Positions 9,699 through 21,398 are shown, numbered from the stretch's first letter. The stretch: 64,000 nucleotides of DNA from Burkholderiaceae bacterium (GCA_014879655.1 JACSRS010000200.1:1-64000), one strand, 5' to 3'. Notes: generated by a model not told the origin, from the sequence alone. Numbers and translations are program-made.

Positions 9699-9845
9699 GG
9701 CAAGATGGGTTCCACGGGAAGTCCGGCCTGCATTCTAGGTGCTGACGATGGCGGGCCTGCTTGCCTCGTCAGTGGCTTGTAAGAGCGGTCCCGGATAGTC
9801 ACCGGAGCTTTTCAGAACCACCGTCACATTCACAGGAGACAGCCC

Positions 9846-11840
<1,995 letters not shown>

Positions 11841-11900
11841 AGCCGGATACGGGCGCTGCCTTGCTGGTGGCGCCCGTTATTGAGCGGCCAAGCGCTCAGC

Positions 11901-11938
11901 AAAGAAAAAGCCCGCCAGATACGGCGGGCTTTTTCTTT
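11901..11938. terminator. bidirectional Rho-independent terminator
   Basis: A perfect 16-base stem (11901-11916 and 11923-11938) with a six-base loop has an A-run on one side and a T-run on the other. It works in both directions and separates acs (+) from the convergent cytochrome c gene (-). Confidence 0.92.
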
Positions 11939-11992
11939 GGTTGCTGCCCGGCAATCGCCCAGCGGGCGGATGGCCGACGCAGCCTGCCAGAA

Positions 11993-12304
11993 TTACTTCT
12001 GGGCCAGAACCCAGGTAGCCAGTTGCTTGGCTTCAGCTTCGTTGACCTGCGTGTTCGCAGGCATCGGCACCGGGCCCCAGACACCCGAGCCACCCTTGAT
12101 GATCTTGGCTGCCAGCATGTTCACGGCGTCTTTCTGGCCCGCATACTTGGCGGCGACGTCCTTGTAAGACGGTCCCACCAACTTCTTGTCCACCGCGTGG
12201 CAGGCCATGCAGTTCTTCGACTTGGCGAGCGCGGCAGCATCCTGTGCCAGCGCGGGTGCCGAAACTGCGGCGAGGGCGATCAGGGAGAAGAGAACTTTTT
12301 TCAT
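11993..12304 (-). CDS. small periplasmic class I cytochrome c
   Basis: A 103-residue protein with a clear Sec signal peptide (MKKVLFSLIALAAVSAPALA, cleavage near residue 20). The mature domain is about 80 residues, with one haem site CMACH (residues 32-36) and a distal Met in WGPVPMPANTQV. This is the layout of c551/c8-type electron carriers that pass electrons to oxidases or reductases. It is monocistronic and convergent with acs. Confidence 0.92.
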   Translation of the reverse strand: MKKVLFSLIALAAVSAPALAQDAAALAKSKNCMACHAVDKKLVGPSYKDVAAKYAGQKDAVNMLAAKIIKGGSGVWGPVPMPANTQVNEAEAKQLATWVLAQK

Positions 12305-12431
12305 CGGGTTTCCTTGCTGGTTAAGTTACAGTAATCGGACGGCACACGGGCCTGTTTCTACTAACGCGATTGTAGGCAGACCGGTTGACCGAATACTGAC
12401 AGGGGTTATTGAGCTCACAGAGGAGTCTGCG

Positions 12432-12674
12432 ATGTATTTCCTGGGTTTGGGTCTGATTCTGCTGTTCCTGAAGTACATGGAAATCGGCCCCGTTGCCGCC
12501 TGGAACTGGTGGGTGGTGCTGGCGCCTTTTGGACTGGCGGTTGCCTGGTGGGCCTACGCGGACTGGTCCGGCTACACCAAGAAAAAAGAGATGGAAAAAA
12601 TGGACAAGCGCAAACAGGACCGCATCGACAAGCAGCGGGTCGCGCTGGGCATGGGACCCAAGAAGCGGAATTGA
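12432..12674 (+). CDS. small Trp-rich membrane protein (TIGR04438-like)
   Basis: An 80-residue protein. Two hydrophobic segments (residues 1-14 and 24-42) contain the Trp-rich stretch AAWNWWVVLAPFGLAVAWW. A highly charged Lys/Arg C-terminus follows. The longer open frame is ignored because GAGG lies a few bases before this ATG and the domain begins here. I recall the family name small Trp-rich protein from Burkholderiales. The function is unknown. Confidence 0.8.
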   Translation: MYFLGLGLILLFLKYMEIGPVAAWNWWVVLAPFGLAVAWWAYADWSGYTKKKEMEKMDKRKQDRIDKQRVALGMGPKKRN

Positions 12675-12677
12675 GCC

Positions 12678-12752
12678 GGATTTCAGCTTTTTTGGCCGAA
12701 ATCCAGCGTCAACAGGTCATTTATTGCTATTGATTCAGGAATGCATCAATAG
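12678..12752 (+). repeat. dispersed repeat, copy 2 of 9
   Basis: Core CCAGCGTC at 12703-12710, then the stem arms CTATTGAT (12727-12734) and ATCAATAG (12745-12752). It lies between convergent genes. The second stem arm covers the stop codon of ilvD. Confidence 0.78.
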
Positions 12753-14452
12753 TTGTCGAGGACGGCGCCCTTGCTGGCGCTGGCCGCGTTGAAAGCAAAT
12801 TTTGCCTGCACGCCCCGGGTGTAGCGCGGCGCAGGCGCTTTCCACAGTGCACGGCGGCGTTCGATTTCCTCGGCCGGCACGTTCAGTTCCAGTTTGAGCT
12901 GGCGCGAATCGATGGTGATGGAGTCGCCTTCCTGCACCAGCGCAATCGTGCCGCCGGCGGCTGCCTCGGGCGCCACGTGGCCTACCACCATGCCCCAGGT
13001 GCCTCCCGAAAAACGCCCGTCGGTGATCAGGCCCACGCTTTCGCCCAGGCCGGCGCCAATCAGTGCGCCGGTCGGGGCCAGCATCTCGGGCATGCCGGGG
13101 CCACCCTTCGGACCGAGGTAGCGCAGCACCATCACATCGCCGGCGACGATCTTGCCGTCCAGAATGGCTTTCAGCGCCGAATGCTCGTCGTCGAACACCC
13201 GGGCCGGACCGGTCATCACCGGGTTTTTCAGGCCGGTGATCTTGGCCACGCAGCCTTCGGGGCTCAGGTTGCCCCGCAGGATCGCCAGGTGCCCCTGCTT
13301 GTACATCGGGTTGCTGATCGGCCGGATCACGTCCTGATCGGCGCGCGGTTCATCCGGCACGTCGGCCAGCACCTCGGCCATGGTCTGGCCGGTGATGGTG
13401 ATGCAGTCGCCATGCAGCAACCCGGCCTTCAGCAGGATTTTCATGACCTGCGGAATGCCGCCGGCCTGGTGCAGGTCGACTGCCAGATATTTGCCGCTTG
13501 GCTTCAGGTCGCACAGCACCGGCGTGCGCTGGCGAACCCGCTCGAAGTCGTCAATCGTCCACTCGACGCCGGCCGCATGCGCGATGGCCAGGAAGTGCAG
13601 CACGGCGTTGGTCGAGCCGCCGGTGGCCATGACCACGGCCACGGCGTTTTCCAGCGACTTGCGCGTCACGATGTCGCGTGGCTTGAGGTCCTTGCGGATG
13701 GCCTCGATCAGCACGCGGGCCGATTCCTTTGCCGAGTTCACCTTTTCGTCATGCGGATTGGCCATGGTGGACGAGTAGGGCAGCGACATGCCGAGCGCCT
13801 CGAAGGCTGACGACATGGTGTTGGCGGTGTACATGCCGCCGCAGGAGCCGGTGCCGGGGATGGCGCGCTTTTCGATCTCGCACAGATCTTCGTCGCTCAA
13901 GTTGCCGGCGGCGTTCTGGCCGACGGCTTCGAACACGCTGACGATGTTCAGGTCCTGGCCCTTGTAGCGGCCTGGCAGGATGGTGCCACCGTACACGTAG
14001 ATAGCCGGCACGTTGGCGCGCAGCATGCCCATCATGCCGCCGGGCATGTTCTTGTCGCAGCCGCCGACGACGACCACGCCGTCCATCCACTGGCCTTGCA
14101 CGCAGGTTTCGACGCAGTCGGAAATCACCTCGCGGCTGACCAGCGAATACTTCATGCCCTCGGTGCCCATGGCCATGCCGTCAGAAATGGTGGGCGTGCC
14201 GAACACCTGGGCGTTGCCACCGGCTTCTTCGATGCCTTCGATGGCGGCATCGGCGAGCTTTTGCAGTCCGGAGTTGCACGGGGTGATGGTGCTGTGTCCG
14301 TTGGCAACGCCGACCATGGGCTTGACGAAGTCGCCTTCCTCGTAGCCCATCGCGTAGTACATCGACCGGTTCGGCGCACGGGACTTGCCTTGCGTGATAT
14401 TTTGACTGCGGGGGTTCATCGGGGTGATCGGAATGACTTTGCTGTCTGCCAT
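12746..14452 (-). CDS. ilvD: dihydroxy-acid dehydratase
   Basis: Converts 2,3-dihydroxy-isovalerate and its methylvalerate analogue to the keto acids in valine and isoleucine synthesis. The protein is 568 residues from [10 protein letters not shown]. Fe-S ligand cysteines appear in TPCNSGL (C59), [10 protein letters not shown] (C132) and [14 protein letters not shown] (C204). The upstream Met in the same frame (14491) is less likely because conservation begins at the chosen start. The last codons (Asn-Tyr-stop) are formed in part by the adjoining repeat copy. It is divergent from a LysR gene, which may regulate it. Confidence 0.95.
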   Translation of the reverse strand: MADSKVIPITPMNPRSQNITQGKSRAPNRSMYYAMGYEEGDFVKPMVGVANGHSTITPCNSGLQKLADAAIEGIEEAGGNAQVFGTPTISDGMAMGTEGMKYSLVSREVISDCVETCVQGQWMDGVVVVGGCDKNMPGGMMGMLRANVPAIYVYGGTILPGRYKGQDLNIVSVFEAVGQNAAGNLSDEDLCEIEKRAIPGTGSCGGMYTANTMSSAFEALGMSLPYSSTMANPHDEKVNSAKESARVLIEAIRKDLKPRDIVTRKSLENAVAVVMATGGSTNAVLHFLAIAHAAGVEWTIDDFERVRQRTPVLCDLKPSGKYLAVDLHQAGGIPQVMKILLKAGLLHGDCITITGQTMAEVLADVPDEPRADQDVIRPISNPMYKQGHLAILRGNLSPEGCVAKITGLKNPVMTGPARVFDDEHSALKAILDGKIVAGDVMVLRYLGPKGGPGMPEMLAPTGALIGAGLGESVGLITDGRFSGGTWGMVVGHVAPEAAAGGTIALVQEGDSITIDSRQLKLELNVPAEEIERRRALWKAPAPRYTRGVQAKFAFNAASASKGAVLDNY

Positions 14453-14546
14453 GGCTTGCCTCTGCGTTGTGGGGGGATGGAAAAAGTCCATTCGCAGTAT
14501 GCCCCGACCGATAAAGTCTTTCCAATAGAACTTTGGCCACCGATTA

Positions 14547-14561
14547 ATATGCTAGGCATAT
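14547..14561. promoter_or_regulatory. inverted repeat at LysR start, candidate operator
   Basis: ATATGC-TAG-GCATAT is a perfect six-base-arm inverted repeat that also fits the LysR T-N11-A pattern. It overlaps the ATG of the LysR gene and sits in the ilvD/LysR divergent region, so it could serve autoregulation. Confidence 0.5.
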
Positions 14562-15489
14562 GACAGAGGCAAAAATTTCACCCCGAATCGATCTGCGCCA
14601 GTGGCGGCAGTTTCTGGCCGTTGCCGAGGAACTGCACTTTGGGCGGGCCGCGTTGCGCCTGCACATGACGCAGCCGCCGCTGACGCAGTCGATTGCCGGA
14701 CTGGAGGCGGCGGTGGGTGAGCGGCTGTTCGACCGGACCAAGCGCAGTGTGCGCCTGACTCCGGCCGGTGCCGCGCTGGTGGACCCCGCCCGCGAATTGC
14801 TGGCGCGCGCCCAGGCCTTGCCCGCGCTGGCCCGCGCTGCTTCTGCGGGCGAGATCGGCACGCTCAGACTGGCATTTGTCTCGACGGTGGGCTTCGCGCT
14901 GTTGCCACAGTGGGTGCGAGGGTTCGGCGAGCAGGCGCCGGGCGTGCGGCTGGAACTGATCGAGGCGACCGGCGATGCCCAACTGGTTGCGCTGGCGCGC
15001 GGCGAGATTGACGCCGGGGTGCTGCTGCACGCGCCGGGCTTTGCGCCAGCGGGGCTGTCGCACCTGCGGATCGCAGACGAGGCGCTGGTGCTGGCGCTGC
15101 CGCAGCCGCACGCGCTGGCGGCTGCACAGTCGTTGCGGCTGGCGCAGGCGCTGGCCGAGCCGCTGGTGATGTTTCCAAGGCGCATCCTGCCGTCCCTGCA
15201 TGATGCGCTGTTCAGCCTGTATCACGCGCACGGCCAGTCGCCGCAGGTGGCGCAGGAAGCGATCCAGATGCAGACCATCGTGAACCTGGTGTCCGCCGGA
15301 CTCGGCCTCGCCTGGGTGCCGGACAGCGTGCGCCAGTTTCAGCGCAGCGGCGTGATCTACCGCCAGCTGGATTCCGCCGACGCCCGGGTGATGCCGCGCT
15401 GCGAGACCAGCCTCGTCTGGGCGCGTTCGGCGATGACACCGGCGCTGGGCCGTTTCGTCGATTTCCTGCAGTCCTGGCAGGGTGTCTGA
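14560..15489 (+). CDS. LysR-family transcriptional regulator
   Basis: A 309-residue regulator. The N-terminal winged helix-turn-helix (residues 10-70) has [26 protein letters not shown] followed by [19 protein letters not shown] substrate-binding-like effector domain occupies residues 95-300. It is divergent from ilvD with about 107 bases between starts, which suggests control of ilvD and of itself. The effector is not predictable from sequence. Confidence 0.93.
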   Translation: MTEAKISPRIDLRQWRQFLAVAEELHFGRAALRLHMTQPPLTQSIAGLEAAVGERLFDRTKRSVRLTPAGAALVDPARELLARAQALPALARAASAGEIGTLRLAFVSTVGFALLPQWVRGFGEQAPGVRLELIEATGDAQLVALARGEIDAGVLLHAPGFAPAGLSHLRIADEALVLALPQPHALAAAQSLRLAQALAEPLVMFPRRILPSLHDALFSLYHAHGQSPQVAQEAIQMQTIVNLVSAGLGLAWVPDSVRQFQRSGVIYRQLDSADARVMPRCETSLVWARSAMTPALGRFVDFLQSWQGV

Positions 15490-15521
15490 GCAACCGGGCG
15501 TTGGGTGCACAATCCTTGCCC

Positions 15522-16331
15522 ATGCTGATCCATCCGCAAATCAACCCTGTCGCGCTGCAATTGGGGCCATTGGCCATCCATTGGTACGGGCTGACCTATC
15601 TGGCCGCGTTCGGCCTGTTCTGGTATCTGGCCAATCGCCGCTTGCAGCACCAGCCTTACGCATCGATCACCGGCACCGGCGCCTGGAAGCGTGCCGATGT
15701 GGAAGACATCCTGTTCCTCGGCGTGATGGGGGTGGTGCTCGGCGGGCGGCTGGGATATTGCCTGTTCTACAAGCCGCTTTATTACCTGCAGCATCCGCTG
15801 GAGGTTTTCTTCATCTGGCAGGGCGGCATGAGTTTTCACGGGGGCATGCTGGGCGTCATTGCGGCGATGGCCTGGTTTGCCCGGTCGCGCCAGCGGCCGT
15901 TTCTGCAGGTGATGGATCTGGTCGCGCCCTGTGTGCCGCTGGGGCTGGCGGCCGGACGCGTGGGCAATTTCATCAATGGCGAGCTGTGGGGACGGGTGGC
16001 CGACCCCTCGCTGCCCTGGGGCATGGTGTTTCGCGGCGCCGGCAGTTCGGCGCGCCACCCGTCCCAGATCTACCAGTTCCTGATGGAAGGCGTGCTGCTG
16101 TTCATCCTGCTGTGGCTGTTTGCGCGCAAGCCGCGCCCGATGGGCCAGGTCAGCGCCGCTTTCCTGCTGGGCTACGGGTTCTTCCGTTTCGTCGCCGAGT
16201 ATTTCCGCGAACCCGATGCCCATCTGGGGCTGCTTTCGCTGGGCATGAGCATGGGCCAGTGGCTGTGCGTGCCGATGATTCTGGGCGGCGTGTGGCTTTG
16301 GCGCTGGTCTGTCAGGCAGCAGGGGGGGTGA
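15522..16331 (+). CDS. lgt: prolipoprotein diacylglyceryl transferase
   Basis: Transfers diacylglycerol from phosphatidylglycerol to the lipobox cysteine of prolipoproteins at the inner membrane. The 269-residue polytopic protein carries the Lgt signature [14 protein letters not shown] and the N-terminal [12 protein letters not shown]. The chosen ATG gives the usual [12 protein letters not shown] start; an upstream Met adds seven residues. It lies 32 bases after the LysR gene on the same strand. Confidence 0.96.
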   Translation: MLIHPQINPVALQLGPLAIHWYGLTYLAAFGLFWYLANRRLQHQPYASITGTGAWKRADVEDILFLGVMGVVLGGRLGYCLFYKPLYYLQHPLEVFFIWQGGMSFHGGMLGVIAAMAWFARSRQRPFLQVMDLVAPCVPLGLAAGRVGNFINGELWGRVADPSLPWGMVFRGAGSSARHPSQIYQFLMEGVLLFILLWLFARKPRPMGQVSAAFLLGYGFFRFVAEYFREPDAHLGLLSLGMSMGQWLCVPMILGGVWLWRWSVRQQGG

Positions 16332-16344
16332 GGGGTCGCTGGCG

Positions 16345-16413
16345 GCATTTTTTCACAATTTTTGGCGCCAATCCAGCGTCAAATGGTGATTTCTTGCTAC
16401 AAATAAACGATCA
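16345..16413 (+). repeat. dispersed repeat, copy 3 of 9
   Basis: Core CCAGCGTC at 16373-16380, followed by AAATGGTGATTTCTTGCTA. The terminal stem is not clearly formed in this copy. It fills the gap between the convergent ends of lgt and the ABC1 kinase gene. Confidence 0.72.
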
Positions 16414-17835
16414 TCATGGGCGTTTGCGGGAGGCCAGCCCGGTCTGCGCCAGTTCGTGCAGATTCACCCGCGCCCTCAGCCGGATCGCCAGCAGATACAG
16501 GCCACCGAATTTGCGCTGAAGCAGCATCGCGTCGGCCGGCGGGAGCTGCCAGAAATCCCGGTCCAGGCCCAGATCGATGCCCAGCGCACGCAGGCGGGGC
16601 AGAACGTCGCTGGTGCCGAAGTCATAAGGACCGTGCCGGGTGAAAGGCTCGATGGCGATCTCGCCCATGTCGAGAATGGTCTGGCGGTGTTTCTCCTGCG
16701 TACTCGCGTCGTAGTAGCCGATGGCCATGGCTGCCTTGTCCATCATGTCCCGGTCGCCGGCCATGGCGCCCTTCATGAGTCGGCGAAACTCGTTCGCCAT
16801 GGCGGCCTTGTAGGGCCGGGTGGCGCCGAAGTCCAGCAGGATCAGCTGTCGGGTGGCGGTGTCGTAGCGATAGTTGGCAAAGTTGGGGTCAGTCTGGACC
16901 AGCCGAAACTCGAACAGTTCGCGCAGCAGCAGCGCGAACAGCAAGGTCATCACCCGGTCACGATCGGCCTGCGGCGCGTCTGCCAGCGATTCGATAGGCA
17001 CGCCACCGACCACTGACATGGCCAGCACGCTGTGGGTGGTCAGGTCGGGGTGCAATTGCGGCAGCGCGTAGTCGGGCGCATCGGCCAGCAGCTCGCCATA
17101 CTGGCGCAGGTAGCCGCCCTCGCGGATGTAGTCGGCCTCATCGTGCAGCTGGCGCTTGGCGTCGCGCAGAAGCGGCTGGATGTCCATGGATTTGGGCAGC
17201 AGACCAGACAGGCGAAACAGGGTGGCCACGTTGTCCACGTCGCTGTCGATGCTCTCGCGCACGCCGGGATACTGGATCTTGACGGCCAAGTCGCGTCCGT
17301 CTTTGGTCTGCGCGCGGTGCACCTGCCCGATGGATGCCGCCGCCATCGGTGTGAAGGAAAAGTGCCTGAACTTCTTTTGCCAATCCTTGCCCCACTGGGC
17401 GTCCAGTACGCTGGACACCTGTGCTTTGGGCATGGCCCGGGCGTCTGAGCGCAGGCGCGCCAGGATCTCGGCCAGCGCGGGTGGCAGCAGGTCGCCGGAC
17501 TCCATCGAGACCAGCTGCCCCACCTTCATGGCCGCACCGCGCAGCTTGGCGAGCTGGTCTGCAACGCGGCGCGCATTGGCCGGTGTCAGCAGCAGGTCGC
17601 TCATCTTCGGGCGGTTGCCCTGTGCCAGCTGCCGGGCGCCTTCGGCCACCATGCCACCGGCAATGCCGGTCGCCATCCAGCCCAGCCGGGCGAGGCGCGA
17701 GCCGCGCCCACTGGGAACGGCGAGGGTCGGGGCGGAGGGGCGGTCGGTGAAATCTTCCTGCAAGCGGATGTCCTTGGTATGTCCTTGATATCTGTTGCCC
17801 GGCCTCGTCGTCAAGGCCTGGACAGGCGCTGGCAA
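16414..17835 (-). CDS. ABC1/UbiB-family atypical protein kinase-like
   Basis: A 473-residue member of the ABC1/AarF/UbiB family. The family K-x-G-Q motif is in AAMKVGQLVSME. The Ala-rich loop is AAASIGQVH, the ATP-site lysine region is AVKIQYPG, and the catalytic Asp regions are QTDPNFANY and LLDFG. Members support ubiquinone synthesis or lipid metabolism. The length and the absence of a C-terminal membrane pair suggest a paralogue rather than UbiB itself. The start is uncertain because there are several in-frame options near 17650-17835. Confidence 0.88.
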   Translation of the reverse strand: MPAPVQALTTRPGNRYQGHTKDIRLQEDFTDRPSAPTLAVPSGRGSRLARLGWMATGIAGGMVAEGARQLAQGNRPKMSDLLLTPANARRVADQLAKLRGAAMKVGQLVSMESGDLLPPALAEILARLRSDARAMPKAQVSSVLDAQWGKDWQKKFRHFSFTPMAAASIGQVHRAQTKDGRDLAVKIQYPGVRESIDSDVDNVATLFRLSGLLPKSMDIQPLLRDAKRQLHDEADYIREGGYLRQYGELLADAPDYALPQLHPDLTTHSVLAMSVVGGVPIESLADAPQADRDRVMTLLFALLLRELFEFRLVQTDPNFANYRYDTATRQLILLDFGATRPYKAAMANEFRRLMKGAMAGDRDMMDKAAMAIGYYDASTQEKHRQTILDMGEIAIEPFTRHGPYDFGTSDVLPRLRALGIDLGLDRDFWQLPPADAMLLQRKFGGLYLLAIRLRARVNLHELAQTGLASRKRP

Positions 17836-18015
17836 TCACGGACCTCACGCGGGGCGGCGGATGCAGGCGCACACAGCCGGCTGCCTATTACAACAGGGCC
17901 GGCAGGTGATTCTTCTTGCGAAAGCCCTGAAACGGGCTGTGATCGCCCGCTGGCGCTGATCCTTGTCGCTGCCCCGGGCGCCTGCCTGATGGCTTTGCGG
18001 GCTCCCTCGTCGGGG

Positions 18016-19035
18016 TCACGGCCGGCTTGCCGGTGCCGGGGCTGGCGTCTGCACAGAACCCAGACGGATCGAAACGCTGTCTTCAAAGACCGTCCTGCCG
18101 TCGTTTGAAACGCGATAGTCGGCGCGGTAGAGTCCGGCGGGCCAACCCGCCACCGGGCGTTTGCGCCCGATCAGGGCCAAGGTCTGGGCCTGCGCCCTTG
18201 GCAGCGGCTGCAACTGCTTTTGCGCCAGCACCGAACCATCGGGTGCGCGCAGCGTGAGGTTTGCGACATCGCCCGCTTCGAGGCCGATCATCTTCACAAA
18301 GGTCACCAGTGCAGGGCTGTCCGGGGACAGCGCCAGGGTCTCCGGCTGGAGGTTTTCGACTTCTTCCATCGACAGCATCCGGTCGGCAAAACCGCTGTTG
18401 AGCCGGACGCGCCGGCGGTAGGCGAGTTGGGCGGCCGCGGCCTCAAGCCAGAGCGTGGTCGGCGAACCGCACTCGCCGTCCTTCGGGTCCGGCGCAAACG
18501 GGTCGACAAATTTCCCGTCGCGCCTGACCGTGAAATGCAGGTGCGGGAACTCGGTCAGCCCCGAGAGTCCGACCTTGCCGAGCGGTTGTCCCAGGGTCAC
18601 GTGCTGACCCGGCCTCACGCTCAGGCTGCCTTGCGCCATGTGACAGTACTGGGTTTCCCATCCCCCGGCGTGGCGCAGCACCAGACCGTTGCCGCACTCG
18701 CGCCCTTTCACGGCTTGTATGCCGGTATCCCGGATGGAAACGTCCTTCATGCCGTCCCTGACGCCGCCCACCACGCCGTCGGCCGCCGCCAGAACGGCCA
18801 CGCCGGCCCGCTGCGCCACCAACGATCGCAGGCGGAAATCGGTCCCGTCGTGCCCATCGTAGGTGCGGGCGCCACAGGCGTAGTCCCGGTAGCCGGTGGA
18901 CGGGTCATGGTCCACATAGTTCTGCACAAAGCAGTCGCTGCCAGGCGTGCAGGCCACGGGCAGGGCCAGGCGCAAGGGTTCGGCACCGAAGGCCAGGGTG
19001 CTCGTGAGCAGCGCCAGCGACATTCCGGTGAGCAT
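18016..19035 (-). CDS. M23-family metallopeptidase (LytM-like)
   Basis: A predicted exported protein of about 339 residues with a signal peptide (MLTGMSLALLTSTLAFG). The M23 zinc-site elements are GHDGTDF and HLHF, with the region between typical of lysostaphin-like endopeptidases. The C-terminal 150 residues lack a domain I recognise. The frame extends to 19113, but those first codons (MLFFLKRRSS) lie at the edge of a repeat copy, so the downstream ATG is preferred. It probably acts on peptidoglycan cross-bridges or recruits an amidase. Confidence 0.85.
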   Translation of the reverse strand: MLTGMSLALLTSTLAFGAEPLRLALPVACTPGSDCFVQNYVDHDPSTGYRDYACGARTYDGHDGTDFRLRSLVAQRAGVAVLAAADGVVGGVRDGMKDVSIRDTGIQAVKGRECGNGLVLRHAGGWETQYCHMAQGSLSVRPGQHVTLGQPLGKVGLSGLTEFPHLHFTVRRDGKFVDPFAPDPKDGECGSPTTLWLEAAAAQLAYRRRVRLNSGFADRMLSMEEVENLQPETLALSPDSPALVTFVKMIGLEAGDVANLTLRAPDGSVLAQKQLQPLPRAQAQTLALIGRKRPVAGWPAGLYRADYRVSNDGRTVFEDSVSIRLGSVQTPAPAPASRP

Positions 19036-19097
19036 CGACGCTCCGGTTCCGGGCCATCGAGAGGTACGACCACGACCACCCCCTGATGACCTTCTTT

Positions 19098-19166
19098 TCA
19101 GAAAAAACAGCATTTTTGGCTACCAGCCATCGTCGATTGGAAAGTTGTTGCTATTGAAAGGGGAAT
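19098..19166 (+). repeat. dispersed repeat, copy 4 of 9 (diverged)
   Basis: The core is CCATCGTC (19127-19134), one base off the family core. The right side still reads GTTGTTGCTATTGAAA. It lies upstream of the M23 gene and downstream of the XRE-like gene. Confidence 0.6.
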
Positions 19167-19224
19167 AAAAGGAGGCCGGATGTCTGCCGCCAACGGGCTC
19201 CTGCGAACGATCGGTGGCTGGCAG

Positions 19225-19980
19225 TCAGGAGTGGGTCTTTACCGGTTTCGACTTTGTGTTTTCGGTTCCGGCTTCGTGGTCGTCCTTGTGTTTCGCGCCG
19301 CGACCATGCTTGCCCTGAAAGGCGATGGCGGTCTTGAACGCCGCATCCGCGAAACCGAGCGCGGCGGCAAAGTCCGCATCGGAGAGGCTGCGCGCGGCAT
19401 CGTTGCTGCGATAGATGTTGGCAAACTCGCGTTCACGGCCCGCTTGCACCAGCAACTTGCCGATACCCAGGGCTTCCAGTGTTTTCCAGGTTTTCGGGTT
19501 GTACGAGCGCGTCATCTGCAGCACGAACCCCACCGGGTCGTTGCGGCCCAGCACGGCGGCCAGACGGAGGATGAGGTCAAACGGCAGTCCGACGCTGCCT
19601 TTTTCGACCAGTTTCAGGAACGACGGGTCTTCAAGGTCCAGCGCCTCGCCCAGGTCGTCAATCGTCAGGCCGGCGGCCTGCCGCAGGTCGCGCAACAAGG
19701 CCGCCGCCTTGTCGACCGCAGCCTTGGGTCCCGGCTTCAGATTTTGCGATTGCGCCAGCGTGAGGGCCACGTCGGTCGCGGTGCCCATGCCGCCCAGGAT
19801 CGACCCGCTCCAGGACTGAAGTTGTCGCGCCAGGGAAAGCACCATCGAAGGTGATGCCGGTTTGACGGGAAGCGAGGCGGGCAGGTCGGCCTTGCCGGCG
19901 GGTCGCTTGCGGCTCTCGGATGCTGCCCTGGGCGACTTCGCGGCCTGGGTTCGCGCGATGGTTTTGATTTTCTGGACCAC
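19225..19980 (-). CDS. XRE-type helix-turn-helix protein
   Basis: About 251 residues from a GTG start at 19980, which has GGAG eight bases upstream. The frame runs to an ATG at 20100, but that extension is Gln/Ala-rich and looks non-coding. The N-terminal part is basic. A helix-turn-helix domain lies in the middle (LLRDLRQAAGLTIDDLGEAL ... DLILRLAAVLG). The C-terminal half has no recognised domain and ends in a charged Lys/His tail. It may be a DNA-binding regulator; its target is unknown. Confidence 0.7.
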   Translation of the reverse strand: MVQKIKTIARTQAAKSPRAASESRKRPAGKADLPASLPVKPASPSMVLSLARQLQSWSGSILGGMGTATDVALTLAQSQNLKPGPKAAVDKAAALLRDLRQAAGLTIDDLGEALDLEDPSFLKLVEKGSVGLPFDLILRLAAVLGRNDPVGFVLQMTRSYNPKTWKTLEALGIGKLLVQAGREREFANIYRSNDAARSLSDADFAAALGFADAAFKTAIAFQGKHGRGAKHKDDHEAGTENTKSKPVKTHS

Positions 19981-20214
19981 GGTTTTCTCCGGTACTTGGT
20001 GTTCAGCGCTCTCGGCGGCTTGTTGATCTGCAGCCTGGCCGGTTGTGGCCGCTTGCCTGCTGGGGTGATGAAGGATTCCACATTCCTGATGAAACCGCAA
20101 ACGCGGCGTCCGGGCAGCTTCGCGGCACGACGGCAGTGGAGCGAGAGGTGTCTGGCGACTCGGCGCCCGCGTTGGCCGGTGCTTCGATCAAGTTTCCAAT
20201 CAAAGGAGAGATGA

Positions 20215-20451
20215 ATGATCATGAAAAAGCGCTTTCGTGCTGCGCTGGCCGTTTTTTCAGGGCCCGGGGTGGCTGCCGAAGTCCCCTTCGTTGCGGGTGA
20301 TCTCCGGACCCGGTCCACCAGCCATGTCAAGAAGGGCCATCTGGTCGGCATCGCGAACGTCATTCAGCTGGAAATGGCCTATGGCGCGGGCATCTTCGCC
20401 ATTTCCGGTGGCAGCGGGGCGGCGGACTCTGCAGCGCTTCCGGCCTGGTGA
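20215..20451 (+). CDS. small hypothetical ORF, doubtful
   Basis: A 78-residue frame behind a strong AAAGGAGAG ribosome site. Three ATG codons follow the site: 20211 in another frame (29 residues only), and 20215 and 20221 in this frame. The N-terminus is weakly signal-peptide-like (MKKRFRAALAVFSGPGVAAE). No domain is recognised. It may be a decayed gene or a short leader. The rest of the 19981-20657 gap holds only the palindrome at 20529. Confidence 0.3.
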   Translation: MIMKKRFRAALAVFSGPGVAAEVPFVAGDLRTRSTSHVKKGHLVGIANVIQLEMAYGAGIFAISGGSGAADSAALPAW

Positions 20452-20528
20452 ACCGGTTGCCGGATCGCACGTTGCAGGCGCTCAGAGGGCCTCCCGTTCT
20501 CCCAGTTGCACGGATGGCCGCACAAAGC

Positions 20529-20548
20529 CATAATTACACATAATTATG
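20529..20548. promoter_or_regulatory. perfect AT-rich palindrome, candidate GntR operator
   Basis: CATAATTA-CACA-TAATTATG is a perfect eight-base-arm inverted repeat in a GC-rich context, 109 bases upstream of the GntR start. Position and symmetry suit binding of a dimeric FCD-type GntR regulator. Confidence 0.55.
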
Positions 20549-20657
20549 AAAAATTACAAGTGTCCATCCAAAAAACCTCGCTGTCGGAAATCCCTTGTTC
20601 GGGGGTCAGGTGTGGGCGGGTATCGGCTTGGTACCTTTGCAGCCGGTTGAGCGTCAG

Positions 20658-21368
20658 ATGAATTCCACGCCGGCTCTCTCGTCTGCGGGCGTCACGAACA
20701 TGCGGGGCGTGAATTACTCGTTGCATGACGGCGTGGCGGCGCGCTTGCGCGAACAGATCTTCGACGGAACGCTGGGGCCGGGCAGCTTTCTGGATGAAGC
20801 CGCACTGTGTGAGCGTCTGGAGATCTCCCGCACACCGCTGCGCGAGGCGCTGAAAGTGCTGGCGGTCGAAGGTTTGGTGCGACACGAGCCGCGGCGCGGC
20901 TGTTTCGTCAATCAGGTGACGGAACAGGATTTGGACGAGATTTTTCCGGTCATCGCCCTGCTGGAAGGGCGATGCGCCTTCGAAGCGGCCCAAAACGCCA
21001 GCGATGCCGATCTGCAGGCGCTTGACACCCTGCACGTCAGACTGGCCGAACATGCCATGGCGGGGCGGATCAACGATTACTACGCGGTGAACTTCGCGAT
21101 TCACGAGGCCATCATCACGCTGGCGGGAAACCGCTGGCTGGCGCAGGTGATTGGCGATTTGCGCAAGATCCTGAAACTGGCGCGGCTGCAGCAACTGCAC
21201 GCGCCCGGCCGGCTGGAGCAGAGCCTGGCCGAGCACATGGCGGTGTTTGCGGCGCTCAAGGCCCGCGACGCCGATGGCGCCGAAGCAGCGATGCGCACGC
21301 ACCTTACGCGCCAGCGTGCCGCGTTGCGCGAACTGGCGCGCAGCCAGACGAGCCGGCTGCTGGCCTGA
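20658..21368 (+). CDS. GntR-family (FadR/FCD subfamily) regulator of malonate genes
   Basis: A 236-residue regulator. The winged helix-turn-helix (about residues 20-85) has LDEAALCERLEISRTPLREALKVLAVEGLV. An all-helical FCD ligand domain follows, with the metal-site pattern NFAIHEAI and a later EHMAVFAALKARD. The upstream in-frame Met at 20595 is not favoured. It lies 30 bases before the malonyl-CoA decarboxylase gene, so it resembles MatR. Malonate or malonyl-CoA as effector is an inference from context. Confidence 0.88.
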   Translation: MNSTPALSSAGVTNMRGVNYSLHDGVAARLREQIFDGTLGPGSFLDEAALCERLEISRTPLREALKVLAVEGLVRHEPRRGCFVNQVTEQDLDEIFPVIALLEGRCAFEAAQNASDADLQALDTLHVRLAEHAMAGRINDYYAVNFAIHEAIITLAGNRWLAQVIGDLRKILKLARLQQLHAPGRLEQSLAEHMAVFAALKARDADGAEAAMRTHLTRQRAALRELARSQTSRLLA

Positions 21369-21398
21369 TCGATTTCACTGTTTGCCTGCGAATCTCTC

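Noticed and set aside
7647-9782. Long plus-strand ORF of 711 codons
   Set aside because: It is antisense to the antiporter A and YqhA-like genes, has Gln/His/Arg-rich composition with no domain, and is a by-product of high GC third positions.
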